Below, piece by piece: positions 48,016 to 57,105 of a stretch of 64,000 nt of DNA. Below the pieces are notes generated by a model that worked only from the letters and a program-made list of their open reading frames with translations, searched no databases and was not told the DNA's origin. Origin of the DNA: Thiospirillum jenense. GTDB lineage: Bacteria; Pseudomonadota; Gammaproteobacteria; Chromatiales; Chromatiaceae. Made by a program: the position numbers and the translations under genes. Position 1 is the first letter of the stretch, and each line of letters begins with the position of its first letter. The stretch is from assembly GCF_014145225.1 (NCBI RefSeq), contig NZ_JABVCQ010000013.1, positions 22,233 through 86,232 of the forward strand. The letters run 5' to 3'.

Positions 48016-48786
48016 TTAGTTTCCATTCGCACCGCGATGTGAGCCGCCCGACATCATGCCCTCGGGCGGTGTGCCAGTTCCCATGCCATCCGGCGGCGGC
48101 ATCATGCCACCATGCCCCGGCCCGCCGCGCTCCATTGGCTCGGCCACAATCGCGTCCACTTCCTCCTGCGTCAGGGACTGCGCAACGTACGCATCGCCGC
48201 CCTGCCGTTCAATTTCGCTCACATACGCCCGCAGATGGTTACGCGAGCCGCGTTGCAAATGACCGTAAACCTCTTGTAAATCAACATTATCCGTCGCCGC
48301 AATCGCCGCTGTCAGATCGGCAATGTCGGTTTCCTCAATCAGCGCACCAATGCGCAGCGCCGCCAGCAACGACTCAGCGCCCGTGACGGTTGCATTGTTA
48401 TAAAACTCTTGCAGCGTGGCGTTGGCATACACGCCGCTCAGGGTCGGGTCGGACGGCTCTGCTAATCCATAACGCTCCAGCAACAGCGCGAGAACGTCCA
48501 TGTGTTGCTGCTCGGATTGGGCAACGCCGGCGAACGGCGGCGCCTGCTCCCATACACTGTCAAATTGCAAATAAACATCCCGCGCCAGCCGCTCTTCTTC
48601 CCGCATAAACAACAGGTTATCGGATTCGGTGGTATCCAGCGGCGCGGAGATCGGCAGCGCATCCAGCATCTCGGCTGCCGTCGGTGGAGTGCCGCGATCC
48701 GTGCCGTTGTGACCGTTGCCGGCAAAGGCGGGTGTGGTTAATAAAGCGGCCGACAATGCAACGGTTAATAAACGTAATTTAGGCAT
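48016..48786 (-). CDS. DUF2202 ferritin-like exported protein
   Basis: This 256-residue protein has a signal peptide (to about residue 22, ...TPAFAGN) and a four-helix DUF2202 domain (about 45-185). Candidate metal ligands are in MREEERLARDVYLQF, QSEQQHMDVLALLLERYG and the later E-rich helices. A His/Gly/Met/Pro tail (HGGMMPPPDGMGTGTPPEG) follows and may bind metal. AAGGA precedes the ATG. Upstream are a sigma-54-type promoter (48862-48877) and an inverted repeat, and the next gene upstream encodes a sigma-54 activator, so it is probably that regulator's target. Its biological role is not known. Confidence 0.87.
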   Translation of the reverse strand: MPKLRLLTVALSAALLTTPAFAGNGHNGTDRGTPPTAAEMLDALPISAPLDTTESDNLLFMREEERLARDVYLQFDSVWEQAPPFAGVAQSEQQHMDVLALLLERYGLAEPSDPTLSGVYANATLQEFYNNATVTGAESLLAALRIGALIEETDIADLTAAIAATDNVDLQEVYGHLQRGSRNHLRAYVSEIERQGGDAYVAQSLTQEEVDAIVAEPMERGGPGHGGMMPPPDGMGTGTPPEGMMSGGSHRGANGN

Positions 48787-48861
48787 GACAACATCCTTTC
48801 ATAAAACAGCATTGAGTTGAGTAGCGCGTCACCGCGCCGGTGCGATTCACAGTTCACTCGT

Positions 48862-48877
48862 TGCACGGAAGATGCCA
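48862..48877 (-). promoter_or_regulatory. sigma-54 promoter for the DUF2202 gene
   Basis: Minus strand TGGCATCTTCCGTGCA matches TGGCAC-N5-TTGCA with the invariant GG and GC at correct spacing and two other mismatches. It sits about 75 bases before the DUF2202 start codon. Confidence 0.65.
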
Positions 48878-48931
48878 ACTTTGATTTGCGTGTTAATTCA
48901 ACAGGTTAATTGAAAAACGGCCGCCGCCGCA

Positions 48932-48967
48932 TTCGACAACTCGCGTGATTGCTCGACAAAATTGTCG
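48932..48967. promoter_or_regulatory. candidate activator binding site
   Basis: TCGACAA (48952-48958) and TTGTCGA (48961-48967) form an inverted repeat with a two-base centre, and a third TCGACAA lies at 48932-48938. They are about 60-100 bases upstream of the sigma-54 promoter, where enhancer sites for NtrC-type regulators usually lie. Confidence 0.5.
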
Positions 48968-48992
48968 AAGCGCGGCGCGGCCGGGCGCAGTT

Positions 48993-50342
48993 TTATCCCG
49001 CCGGCCGCCGCAACCCGTATTTGCCCAATTTGTAGCGCAGCACCCGCTCACTAATGCCCAACTGCTCGGCCGCCCGCGTTTGAATCCACTCGCTTTTTTC
49101 CAGCGCCGCCAGCAGCAAATCACGCTCCAACGTATCCAATTGGGTTTGCAAATCACCGGTACTCGCGGCCGCGGCCGGGTGGCGAATTTCTTCCGGTAAA
49201 TCATGCGGTTGCAGCACCAGTCCCCGCGCCAGCGTCACGCTGCGCTGGATGATGTGTTCCAACTCGCGCACATTGCCGGGGTAGTCATAACGCACTAATA
49301 AATCAAGCGTTTCCGGCGCTAATTGGATCGGTCGCCGCGCATCGCGGGTGAGGAAATGTTGAATCAGTGCCGGAATGTCAGCGCGGCGCTCACGCAACGG
49401 CGGCACGGTGAGGTCTAACACCTTGAGACGAAAGAATAAATCCTCCCGAAATTGTCCCGCCGCGGCCAGTGCGCGCAGGTCACGATTGGTCGCGGCGATC
49501 ACGCGCACGTCAATGGCGATGTCGCGCTCGCTGCCGACGCGGCGGATGTGTTTTTCCTGCAACGCCCGTAGCAATTTGGATTGCAACGCGGCGGGCAATT
49601 CGCCGACCTCGTCGAGAAATAACGTCCCGCCATTCGCCCGTTCAAAACAGCCACGATGCTGGCGCTCGGCACTGGTAAATGCGCCCTTTTCGTGACCAAA
49701 CAGCTCACTTTCAAACAAATTGTCGGGAATTGCGGCGCAGTTGACGGCGACAAACGGCGCGCTGGCGACCGGGCTGAGTTGGTGAATCAGTTGCGCCATG
49801 ACCTCCTTGCCGGTGCCGGTTTCGCCCTGAATTAACACCGTCCACGGGCTGTCGGCGAGGCGGCGCACCAGTGATAACGTCTCGCGCATCGCCGGGCTGT
49901 CGCCGATCAAATCGAGTGGCTGCGGCGCGGTGGCGGCGGTATTTGTCACCGTGTGCGTGACGGCCGCGACATCAGTGGCGACGGCGTGGCGCTGCATCAG
50001 CTGCTCAATTTTGCCGAGTAACTGTTTGAGATCAACGGGTTTTTCGATGAAATCATCCGCGCCGAGTTTCATCACCTGCACGGCCGTTTCGACCGCACCG
50101 TAGGCGGTAATCAGCATGGCGCGCAGCAACGGGTTCGCCGCTTTCATCTGCGCGAGTACCTGATCGCCGGTCAGCCCCGGCATTCGGTGATCGAGTAGCG
50201 CCAATGCAATTGGATGGCGCTGAAACTGTGCCAGCGCCTCGTGACCATCGGCCGCGGCGACCACTTGATAACCCTGTTTTTCTAAAAACCCAACTAATAA
50301 TTCGCGCTGCAAGGGGTCGTCGTCAGCAATTAAGATTTTCAT
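48993..50342 (-). CDS. sigma-54-dependent response regulator (NtrC family)
   Basis: The 449-residue regulator has a receiver domain (1-120, phosphorylated Asp in ALLDHRMPGLTGDQ), an AAA+ domain (about 145-385, Walker A GETGTGKEVMAQ and the sigma-54 contact loop GAFTSA) and a Fis-type helix-turn-helix (about 415-445). Phosphorylated forms bind distal sites and open sigma-54 promoters. Such a promoter and an inverted repeat stand directly downstream before the DUF2202 gene. Its kinase is probably the one encoded at 55098-56711, on the same strand but now separated by two opposite-strand genes. Confidence 0.93.
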   Translation of the reverse strand: MKILIADDDPLQRELLVGFLEKQGYQVVAAADGHEALAQFQRHPIALALLDHRMPGLTGDQVLAQMKAANPLLRAMLITAYGAVETAVQVMKLGADDFIEKPVDLKQLLGKIEQLMQRHAVATDVAAVTHTVTNTAATAPQPLDLIGDSPAMRETLSLVRRLADSPWTVLIQGETGTGKEVMAQLIHQLSPVASAPFVAVNCAAIPDNLFESELFGHEKGAFTSAERQHRGCFERANGGTLFLDEVGELPAALQSKLLRALQEKHIRRVGSERDIAIDVRVIAATNRDLRALAAAGQFREDLFFRLKVLDLTVPPLRERRADIPALIQHFLTRDARRPIQLAPETLDLLVRYDYPGNVRELEHIIQRSVTLARGLVLQPHDLPEEIRHPAAAASTGDLQTQLDTLERDLLLAALEKSEWIQTRAAEQLGISERVLRYKLGKYGLRRPAG

Positions 50343-50841
50343 GCGTATTCCAGACTAAATCTAACACGCCAAATAATAGCCACTGATGCTATACTCTGTA
50401 AATACCGGTTTTCGGTCGTTCTATTAATGAACGATACGCGCACAATTCTCAGTGAATAGAGAACGTCACTGCCCAGCATATTAGTCAAGACTCCGAAATA
50501 AATCCTGACAAGCGTTAAATGCTTGAGTATTAAAGATGTCATCAATCATCCAGAAATGATTGCGATTTTTATCAGGCATTTGCCAAGTTTTTTACTCCAA
50601 AATACAAAAATTATTTCATGCGTGATGAAGCATCACGGTGCGGCATATAATCACACGGCGGCTGATACTGCTAAGAAATCTCACGACAAACAGTAGAGTT
50701 TTTGATTGAAAAAATCAGCGGGTTGATCGTTATCAGTGAGTTTGAATACACACCCACTACGCGCAATGACTGGCACTTACTCAACAATTCCGCCATGAAT
50801 GGTGGAGTTTCAACCGGAAGATTTTTGATGAGCAATTCGCT
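50343..50841. other. spacer with a decayed PAS-like 5' remnant
   Basis: No complete gene is seen. In the frame of the next gene, codons from 50770 to 50841 read WWSFNRKIFDEQFAVIQ and join smoothly to the PAC-like IRDITARN of the hybrid kinase, but a TGA at 50767-50769 closes the frame. A small inverted repeat CGTGATG/CATCACG lies at 50621-50637. The region looks like a deletion junction plus promoter sequence. Confidence 0.45.
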
Positions 50842-53742
50842 GTGATTCAAGCCACCATCCGCGACATTACTGCGCGTAACACCTCAAAAGCATTACAAAA
50901 TGCAATTTTCAATAGCGCCAACTTTTCCAGTATTGCCACCGACGCTAAAGGCGTAATTCAGATTTTCAATGTCGGTGCGGAACGGATGCTTGGCTACACT
51001 TCCGCCGATATGCTTAATAAGATCACGCCCGCAGACATTTCGGATCCGCAGGAAGTCATTGCTCGCGCCGCAGCATTGAGTATTGAATTGGGAACCCCGA
51101 TCACTCCTGGGTTTGAAGCCCTGGTATTCAAGGCATCACGCGGTATTGAAGACATTTATGAATTGACTTATATCCGTAAAGACGGCAGCCGCTGCCCGGC
51201 GGTTGTGTCGGTGACGGCGTTGCGCGATGCCCAAAACGCGATCATTGGTTATTTGTTAATTGGCACTGATAATACTGCGCGAAAGCAGGCAGAAGCGGCG
51301 TTGCTCAAGGCTGGAGCATTGCAAAATGCAATTTTCAATAGCGCCAACTTTTCCAGTATTGCCACCGACGCTAAAGGCGTAATTCAGATTTTCAATGTCG
51401 GTGCGGAACGGATGCTTGGCTACACCTCCGCCGATATGCTTAATAAGATCACGCCCGCAGACATTTCGGATCCGCAGGAAGTCATTGCCCGCGCCGCAGC
51501 ATTGAGTATTGAATTGGGAACCCCGATCACTCCTGGGTTTGAAGCCCTGGTATTCAAAGCATCACGCGGTATTGAAGACATTTATGAATTGACTTATATC
51601 CGCAAAGACGGCAGCCGCTTTCCCGCAGTAGTGTCGGTGACGGCGTTGCGCGATGCCCAAAACGCGATTATTGGTTATTTGTTAATTGGCACTGATAATA
51701 CTGCCCGCCGTCAGGTGGAAATTGAGCGGGAAATGCTCGATCAGGCACTGAAGCAAAAGAACGTTGAATTGGAAAGTGCCAAGACCGCTGCCGAAAAAGC
51801 GAATCTTGCCAAATCCGAATTTCTGGCAGCAATGAGTCATGAAATTCGTACCCCGATGAATGGCGTCATTGGCATGATTGACGTATTGCAGCAAAGCAGT
51901 CTCAATAAATCGCAAATGGCAATGGCAAATATCATCCGCGATTCTGCTTTTGCGCTGCTGGCGGTGATTAACGACATTCTTGATTTCTCCAAAATTGAAG
52001 CCGGTAAATTGCAACTCGATTGTGTGATGATGGGCGTTGCGGATGTGGTGGAGCAAGTCTGCGAAGTCATGGATCGAATGGCGCTGAAAAAAGGCGTGGA
52101 ATTAACTTTATTCACCGATCCGGCGATTCCCGACGTCGTCATCGGCGATCCGGGGCGGCTGCGGCAAATTCTCATCAATCTTGCCAATAACGCGATCAAA
52201 TTCTCCAGCGGCAAACAACGCCCGGGGCGGGTGTCGGTGCGGGTCATTTTGGTGGAGATTCAGCCTGAACAGGTGATCTTGGAATTTCAAATTGCCGACA
52301 ACGGCATCGGGATTGATGAGAATACGCTGACGCGGCTGTTTACGCCGTTTATTCAGGCAGATACTTCCACCACGCGGCATTTCGGTGGCACTGGCTTGGG
52401 ATTGGCGATTTCGCGCCAGCTCGCCAGCTTGATGGATGGTGAAATCACGGTGCAAAGCACACCTAATCAAGGCTCGCTGTTTAGTGTGCGCATTCCGTTT
52501 GCGTTGCCCACGCAACCATGCAGTGGCATTGACCAGGAACAACCCACACCGCCCCCCATCACGCCCGATTCATATTTAGTTGCCGGGCTGCCGTGCCTGG
52601 TGATGGACGGCGCGGATGGCACGGCCGATGATCTCATCACCTACTTAACCTACGATCGTGCGATGGTTGACCGCGCTGCCGATCTCACGACGGCGCGGCA
52701 GTGGATCGCCAATCGCGCTGCGGGGCGTTCCATCGTGGTCATCGACGCCCGCAACGCCAATTTTCCACTGGATGATCTCCGCGCCACCGCGCTGGCTTAC
52801 CCGGACAGTGATACCCATTTTGTCGTAATCGGGCGCGAACCCTGTGAAGAAGATGTCAATCTGGTGCTGGTTAACGGCAACGTGTTGACGCGCCGGGCGC
52901 TGTTGAACGCAGTTGCCATCGCTGCCGGTCGCGCCAAAGCGCCAGACATAGAACGATTGCTTAATGAAGACGAGATTTACGCGGCCGCGCCGCCGTTGTC
53001 GCATGAGACGATGCAGCGGCGCGGCAGCCTGATTTTGGTTGCGGAAGACAACGATATTAACCAAAACGTGATACTGCACCAGTTGGCGCTGCTCGGGTAT
53101 GTCGCTGATCTGGCTGACAATGGACGCGCCGCGTTGACGCGCTGGCGCTCGGGGCAACACGCACTGCTGTTAACCGATCTGAATATGCCGGAAATGGACG
53201 GCTATGAACTCACGGCGGCGATTCGCCACGCTGAAGATGCGGGACAGCGGCTGCCGATTATTGCCCTGACTGCTAACGCGCTGAAAAGTGAGGAAATTCG
53301 CTGCAAGGCAGCGGGGATGGATGATTACCTGTCCAAGCCGGTGCTGTTTGACCGGCTGCAAGCGATGTTGGAAAAATGGCTACCAATGTCGGTCGCGCCG
53401 GCGCTCGCGGTATTTGATCGCACCGTGTTGCCCGCTTTGGTGGGTGATGAGCCGGCAGTGCTGGCGGAGTTTCTGCACGATTACCGGTTTTCAGCACAGC
53501 AGGCAGCGCTGGAAATTCGCACCGCGGTGCAGCAGTGCAATTGGAAAGCGGTCGGGGATGGCGCACACAAATTGAAATCCTCGTCGCGGTCGGTGGGCGC
53601 ACTGGCGTTGGGTGAAATATGCGCCCAGCTTGAGCAGGCGGGCAAGGCGGGCGATGCCGTCACCGCGCAAGCGCTCGCCATTGAATTTGAACGTGACCTC
53701 GCGGCAGTGTTTGCCGCCCTGCATTCTGAATTAGGAGCTTGA
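50842..53742 (+). CDS. hybrid sensor histidine kinase with duplicated PAS domains
   Basis: The 966-residue protein has two almost identical PAS-PAC domains (about 17-146 and 159-288), a HisKA domain with FLAAMSHEIRTPMNG, a HATPase domain (FGGTGLGLAISRQ), a degenerate receiver (about 570-690), a second receiver with a phosphorylatable Asp in LLLTDLNMPEMDGYE, and a C-terminal Hpt domain (GAHKLKSSSRSVG). It has no membrane helix, so it is a cytosolic phosphorelay kinase. It begins with GTG at 50842 without a good ribosome-binding site, and coding-like sequence extends upstream, so the N-terminus may be truncated. The REC-EAL gene starts within a few bases and is the likely output. Confidence 0.9.
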   Translation: MIQATIRDITARNTSKALQNAIFNSANFSSIATDAKGVIQIFNVGAERMLGYTSADMLNKITPADISDPQEVIARAAALSIELGTPITPGFEALVFKASRGIEDIYELTYIRKDGSRCPAVVSVTALRDAQNAIIGYLLIGTDNTARKQAEAALLKAGALQNAIFNSANFSSIATDAKGVIQIFNVGAERMLGYTSADMLNKITPADISDPQEVIARAAALSIELGTPITPGFEALVFKASRGIEDIYELTYIRKDGSRFPAVVSVTALRDAQNAIIGYLLIGTDNTARRQVEIEREMLDQALKQKNVELESAKTAAEKANLAKSEFLAAMSHEIRTPMNGVIGMIDVLQQSSLNKSQMAMANIIRDSAFALLAVINDILDFSKIEAGKLQLDCVMMGVADVVEQVCEVMDRMALKKGVELTLFTDPAIPDVVIGDPGRLRQILINLANNAIKFSSGKQRPGRVSVRVILVEIQPEQVILEFQIADNGIGIDENTLTRLFTPFIQADTSTTRHFGGTGLGLAISRQLASLMDGEITVQSTPNQGSLFSVRIPFALPTQPCSGIDQEQPTPPPITPDSYLVAGLPCLVMDGADGTADDLITYLTYDRAMVDRAADLTTARQWIANRAAGRSIVVIDARNANFPLDDLRATALAYPDSDTHFVVIGREPCEEDVNLVLVNGNVLTRRALLNAVAIAAGRAKAPDIERLLNEDEIYAAAPPLSHETMQRRGSLILVAEDNDINQNVILHQLALLGYVADLADNGRAALTRWRSGQHALLLTDLNMPEMDGYELTAAIRHAEDAGQRLPIIALTANALKSEEIRCKAAGMDDYLSKPVLFDRLQAMLEKWLPMSVAPALAVFDRTVLPALVGDEPAVLAEFLHDYRFSAQQAALEIRTAVQQCNWKAVGDGAHKLKSSSRSVGALALGEICAQLEQAGKAGDAVTAQALAIEFERDLAAVFAALHSELGA
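50890..51704 (+). repeat. 426-bp-offset direct repeat encoding two PAS domains
   Basis: Units 50890-51278 and 51316-51704 are about 97% identical by eye, with around ten differences, mostly silent. The offset of 426 bases is 142 codons. The main amino-acid change is RCPAVVSV against RFPAVVSV. Confidence 0.9.
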
Positions 53743-53749
53743 CGCCGTG

Positions 53750-54943
53750 ATGCCACGCATTTTGCTCGTTGACGACGAACCTTTTCAGCTCAAGCTGCTT
53801 GCCCGGCAACTCGTCAACCTCGGACAACATTCCGGCGCGAACTGCACCTCCGGTCAAGCGGCGCTGGAAGTGCTGGACGCGCAACCGGCGAGTAAGTGGT
53901 TGATTTTTCTTGATCTGAATATGCCAGACATGGACGGCGTCGAATTTATTCGGCAACTGGTGACGCGGGATTACCGCGGCGCGTTGGTGTTGTTCAGTGG
54001 TGAAGATGAGCGCGTTTTGGAAATGGCGGTACGGCTGGGGCAGGCGCATCATTTGACGGTGCTGGGACATCTTCATAAACCGATTCAGCCCGACGTGCTG
54101 CAAGGGTTGCTGGAGCGCTGGTCGAGCCAGAGTTTAGAACCGCAGCGCGCCTCCCCCCGCACTTACAGCCCGGTGGCGGTGTGTCATGCCATTGCCAATG
54201 GTGAGTTGGTCAACTATTACCAACCGAAGGTGGATGTGGCGACTGGTGCGTTGCGCGGCGTGGAAACGTTGGTGCGCTGGCAACATCCCGATGATGGTTT
54301 GGTGTTCCCAGATCAGTTTATTAGCGTCGCGGAAACTCACGGATTCATTGACGATCTGACTCACGTCGTGCTGATTGAGGCGCTGGCACAAGCGCGTCGT
54401 TGGCACGATAGCGGTCTGGCGCTGCGGGTGGCAGTCAATGTGTCAATGAAGAATCTCGTTGGGCTGGATTTCGCAGATTTTGTTTTAGATCAAGTACTTC
54501 AGTCCGGGGTGGCAGCGCAAGATTTGATTTTGGAGGTGACGGAATCGCGCTTAATGACCGATTTACGCATTCCGCTGGACGTCCTCACCCGCTTGCGTTT
54601 GAAACACATTAGTTTGTCAATTGACGATTTTGGAACAGGTCATTCGTCGCTGTCGCAGTTACGCGACATTGCATTTAATGAACTTAAAATTGATCGCGGT
54701 TTTGTCCATCACGCCAGCCAAGATAAAACTAAACACGCCATTTTTACCGCCAGCCTCAACATTGCGCGGCAGTTGGAAATGAAAATCGTGGCTGAAGGCG
54801 TGGAAGACCGCGCTGATTGGGAGTTTTTGCGGCAGCAGGATTGTGATTTGGCACAGGGATATTTTGTCGCCAAAGCAATGCCGGCGGCGGAATTACCGCG
54901 CTGGCTGGCAGAATGGACGGGGCGTTATGCCGCGTTGTTGTGA
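53750..54943 (+). CDS. response regulator with c-di-GMP phosphodiesterase (EAL) domain
   Basis: The 397-residue protein has an N-terminal receiver (LLVDDEPFQ, phosphorylated Asp in IFLDLNMPDMDG) and a C-terminal EAL domain (about 150-395). The EAL motif reads ETLVRW, and the catalytic NVS, EVTES, DDFGTG, K and EGVED positions are all kept, so hydrolysis of c-di-GMP to pGpG is likely. It starts at ATG 53750 (or GTG 53747), eight bases after the hybrid kinase, and should be phosphorylated through its Hpt domain. Confidence 0.93.
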   Translation: MPRILLVDDEPFQLKLLARQLVNLGQHSGANCTSGQAALEVLDAQPASKWLIFLDLNMPDMDGVEFIRQLVTRDYRGALVLFSGEDERVLEMAVRLGQAHHLTVLGHLHKPIQPDVLQGLLERWSSQSLEPQRASPRTYSPVAVCHAIANGELVNYYQPKVDVATGALRGVETLVRWQHPDDGLVFPDQFISVAETHGFIDDLTHVVLIEALAQARRWHDSGLALRVAVNVSMKNLVGLDFADFVLDQVLQSGVAAQDLILEVTESRLMTDLRIPLDVLTRLRLKHISLSIDDFGTGHSSLSQLRDIAFNELKIDRGFVHHASQDKTKHAIFTASLNIARQLEMKIVAEGVEDRADWEFLRQQDCDLAQGYFVAKAMPAAELPRWLAEWTGRYAALL

Positions 54944-55012
54944 CGCAAGTGATTAAAGAACTGCGCGTCGTTCCCGCGAAAGCGGACGCCCAGAATGCGA
55001 CGGCGCTAGATT

Positions 55013-55046
55013 TGATTGATCGTTACCACGCGCCAGCGCGGGAACA
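55013..55046. repeat. dispersed inverted repeat, copy 4 (diverged)
   Basis: GATCGTTACCACGCGCCAGC followed by GCGGGAAC matches the other copies in the left arm and core, but the right arm has decayed. It lies between convergent genes. A related GTTCCCGCG stands at 54970-54978 and can pair with CGCGGGAAC at 55037-55045. Confidence 0.45.
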
Positions 55047-55097
55047 TATTCTTCAACAAATCAATCAGTTATATGCTGAATTGTGTAACTCCTGCAC

Positions 55098-56711
55098 TCA
55101 CCCCCGCCCCACCGGCACCCGTACCACCACCCGCAACTGCCCCGCCGCCGGCGTGGTCAGCGTCAATTGCCCACCGTGCGCGGCAATGATCCGCTGTGAA
55201 ATCGCCAATCCCAACCCTGTGCCGGTCGTTTTGGTCGTGAACCACGGCTCCAGCAGGCGCGGCAACTCGGTCGCCGGCAACGTGAAGCCGTCATTGGTGA
55301 GCGCCAACTCGGCATGATCACGCCCGCATTGCGCCACCCGCACCGTCAGCAGCGTCACGCCCGGTGCCTCGACGGCATTGCGTAACAAATTGTCCACCAC
55401 CTGCCGCAGCAAAGCAGGATCACCGCGCACCGTCACCGGAGCGGCGATGTCAGTGTGCAATTGGATCGCGTGATCGGTCAGATATTGCTGGTACAAACTC
55501 AACTGCTCAGTGACCAGCGCGTCCAGCGCCAGCACGTCACGGCGCGGTTGCAGTGGGCGGGCGTAGGCGAGCAGACCGGTGACGATGCCATTCGTCCGCC
55601 CCACCGCATCCAACACGATCTCCAGCAGCCGCCGCTGATCGGGTGCCAAGTTATCCGCCTCCAGTTGCAGCCGCTGCAATCCCATCGCCATCGCATTGAG
55701 TGGATTGCGGATTTCGTGCGCAATCACCGCCGCCGCCCGCCCCAAACTCGCCTCCTCGCGCTGGCGTGACAAGCGCCGTTCATAATTCAACCGCTGCTGG
55801 GCATGAGCGCGTTGGTGGCGATACAACAGCCAAGTGCCAACACTGCCGGCCACGCTCAACGCCACTAAAAAGGTGAAAAATTGCTGCCACAACCGCGCTC
55901 GCATCGCGTCGAGCGGTTCGGCGGTCAAATCCAACACCAGTCGAGCGCCGGCAATGGTGGCGACGGCGTGGGCGACACGGCGGCCATTTGGTAACTGCTG
56001 CAACGTCAATTGCGCGGGCGGCGTGGCCGCGGTGGCAATTGGCACGGCCGCGGCGGCTGACAGCGGCGGCAGTGCATTCGACTGCGGACTGCCATCCAAG
56101 CGGATCGCCACCACGCCGGGCAACGTGGCGACGGCACTGACAGCGCGGGGCAAACTGATTGCCGCCTCCAATTCCTCGGTGTGACGGCTGTCTAATCCAA
56201 CCCAGACGCAACCGCTCGCCGATGTCGCGGCAATGCCAAAGGCGATCAGGTGGACGTGCGGCAGGCGCACCAGTTGGTTGAGTTGGTGACAATCGCGGGG
56301 GAGCGGTGGCGGCGTGGCGGGCGCACCTGTGACCATCCCGTCAGCGCGGATCAGGCGGATCAGTGACAACCCCGCCTCGTCAGCAAAGGCGGTCAGTTCA
56401 TCGCTGCGAAACGGCGCAATGCCGTCTAAATAACTGACAAAGCGGGCGGAATTGTCGAGAAAGCGCGTCAAAATATCGGCTGTGACCTGCTCGGCCAGCA
56501 CCGCGCTCCGCGTGTGCAGTAACACCGCCTCGGTCAACAACTGCGCCCGCGCTTGGGCATCGGCTAAAAATATCCGCTCCGCTTGCCGCGTCTGCACGAA
56601 TAACCAGCCGATCACCAGCGCGAATAACACGCCAAATACCAGCACATGTCCGAGCCAGATGGACGGCAGACGGCGGGTGGTGACGGCGTTGTCGGGTGAT
56701 TCAAGGTCCAC
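55098..56711 (-). CDS. membrane sensor histidine kinase
   Basis: The 537-residue kinase has an N-terminal membrane helix (about 19-40), a periplasmic sensor of about 230 residues, a second helix (about 270-290), a coiled segment, a HisKA domain (VIAHEIRNPLNAM) and a HATPase domain ending with TGTGLGLAISQRIIAAHGGQL. It resembles kinases that pair with NtrC-type regulators, and the regulator at 48993-50342 on the same strand is the best partner. The GTG start overlaps the end of the upstream small gene by 11 bases. Codon use is strongly GC-ending. Confidence 0.92.
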   Translation of the reverse strand: MDLESPDNAVTTRRLPSIWLGHVLVFGVLFALVIGWLFVQTRQAERIFLADAQARAQLLTEAVLLHTRSAVLAEQVTADILTRFLDNSARFVSYLDGIAPFRSDELTAFADEAGLSLIRLIRADGMVTGAPATPPPLPRDCHQLNQLVRLPHVHLIAFGIAATSASGCVWVGLDSRHTEELEAAISLPRAVSAVATLPGVVAIRLDGSPQSNALPPLSAAAAVPIATAATPPAQLTLQQLPNGRRVAHAVATIAGARLVLDLTAEPLDAMRARLWQQFFTFLVALSVAGSVGTWLLYRHQRAHAQQRLNYERRLSRQREEASLGRAAAVIAHEIRNPLNAMAMGLQRLQLEADNLAPDQRRLLEIVLDAVGRTNGIVTGLLAYARPLQPRRDVLALDALVTEQLSLYQQYLTDHAIQLHTDIAAPVTVRGDPALLRQVVDNLLRNAVEAPGVTLLTVRVAQCGRDHAELALTNDGFTLPATELPRLLEPWFTTKTTGTGLGLAISQRIIAAHGGQLTLTTPAAGQLRVVVRVPVGRG

Positions 56712-57105
56712 GCGGCCGCCCCGGTGGTCCCCGCCCTGCGCCCCGCATCAGCCGCGCTCGGACGCCGGTACGATCTACTTGTCCGCCGCCGCGCTCCAGT
56801 GGTGTCAACCGCGCTCCGTGCATCAATCCGTTTTGATCTACGCGATCACTCGGCCACAGCCGCACCACTTTGCCGGGGGTTAAGTCAGCGGTCAGGTCGC
56901 CCGCGTCAAGTACGACCGTCAGCGGCGCAGTGTTTGATGGCGACGGGTCGAGCAGCGTCACCGTCACCGCATCGCCGTTGACCGTCACCACCCGCGCCAG
57001 CAGCGGATCGGCCGCCCGCGCTGGTTGAGCAAATAGCAGCAGCACCAGTAGCCACTGGCAACTGCGCTCGCGTGAAATGCGCTTAAAATTCCCAGTCCAG
57101 GCCAC
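56701..57105 (-). CDS. small exported protein upstream of the sensor kinase
   Basis: This 134-residue protein has an N-terminal signal peptide (SCQWLLVLLLFAQPARAADP) and a small beta-rich region (ARVVTVNGDAVTVTLLDPS, then VVLDAGDLTADLTPGKVVRLWP) suggestive of an OB- or SH3-like barrel. The tail is rich in Arg, Gly and Pro. No family is recognised. The GTG start overlaps the upstream barrel-protein gene by 23 bases and the stop overlaps the kinase gene by 11. This tight packing suggests that all three act together, perhaps in envelope sensing. Confidence 0.6.
   Translation of the reverse strand: MAWTGNFKRISRERSCQWLLVLLLFAQPARAADPLLARVVTVNGDAVTVTLLDPSPSNTAPLTVVLDAGDLTADLTPGKVVRLWPSDRVDQNGLMHGARLTPLERGGGQVDRTGVRARLMRGAGRGPPGRPRGP

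Noticed and set aside
54913..55317. A 134-codon plus-strand frame after the REC-EAL gene.
   Set aside because: It overlaps the end of the EAL gene and the 3' end of the histidine kinase on the other strand and looks like an antisense shadow of a GC-rich gene.
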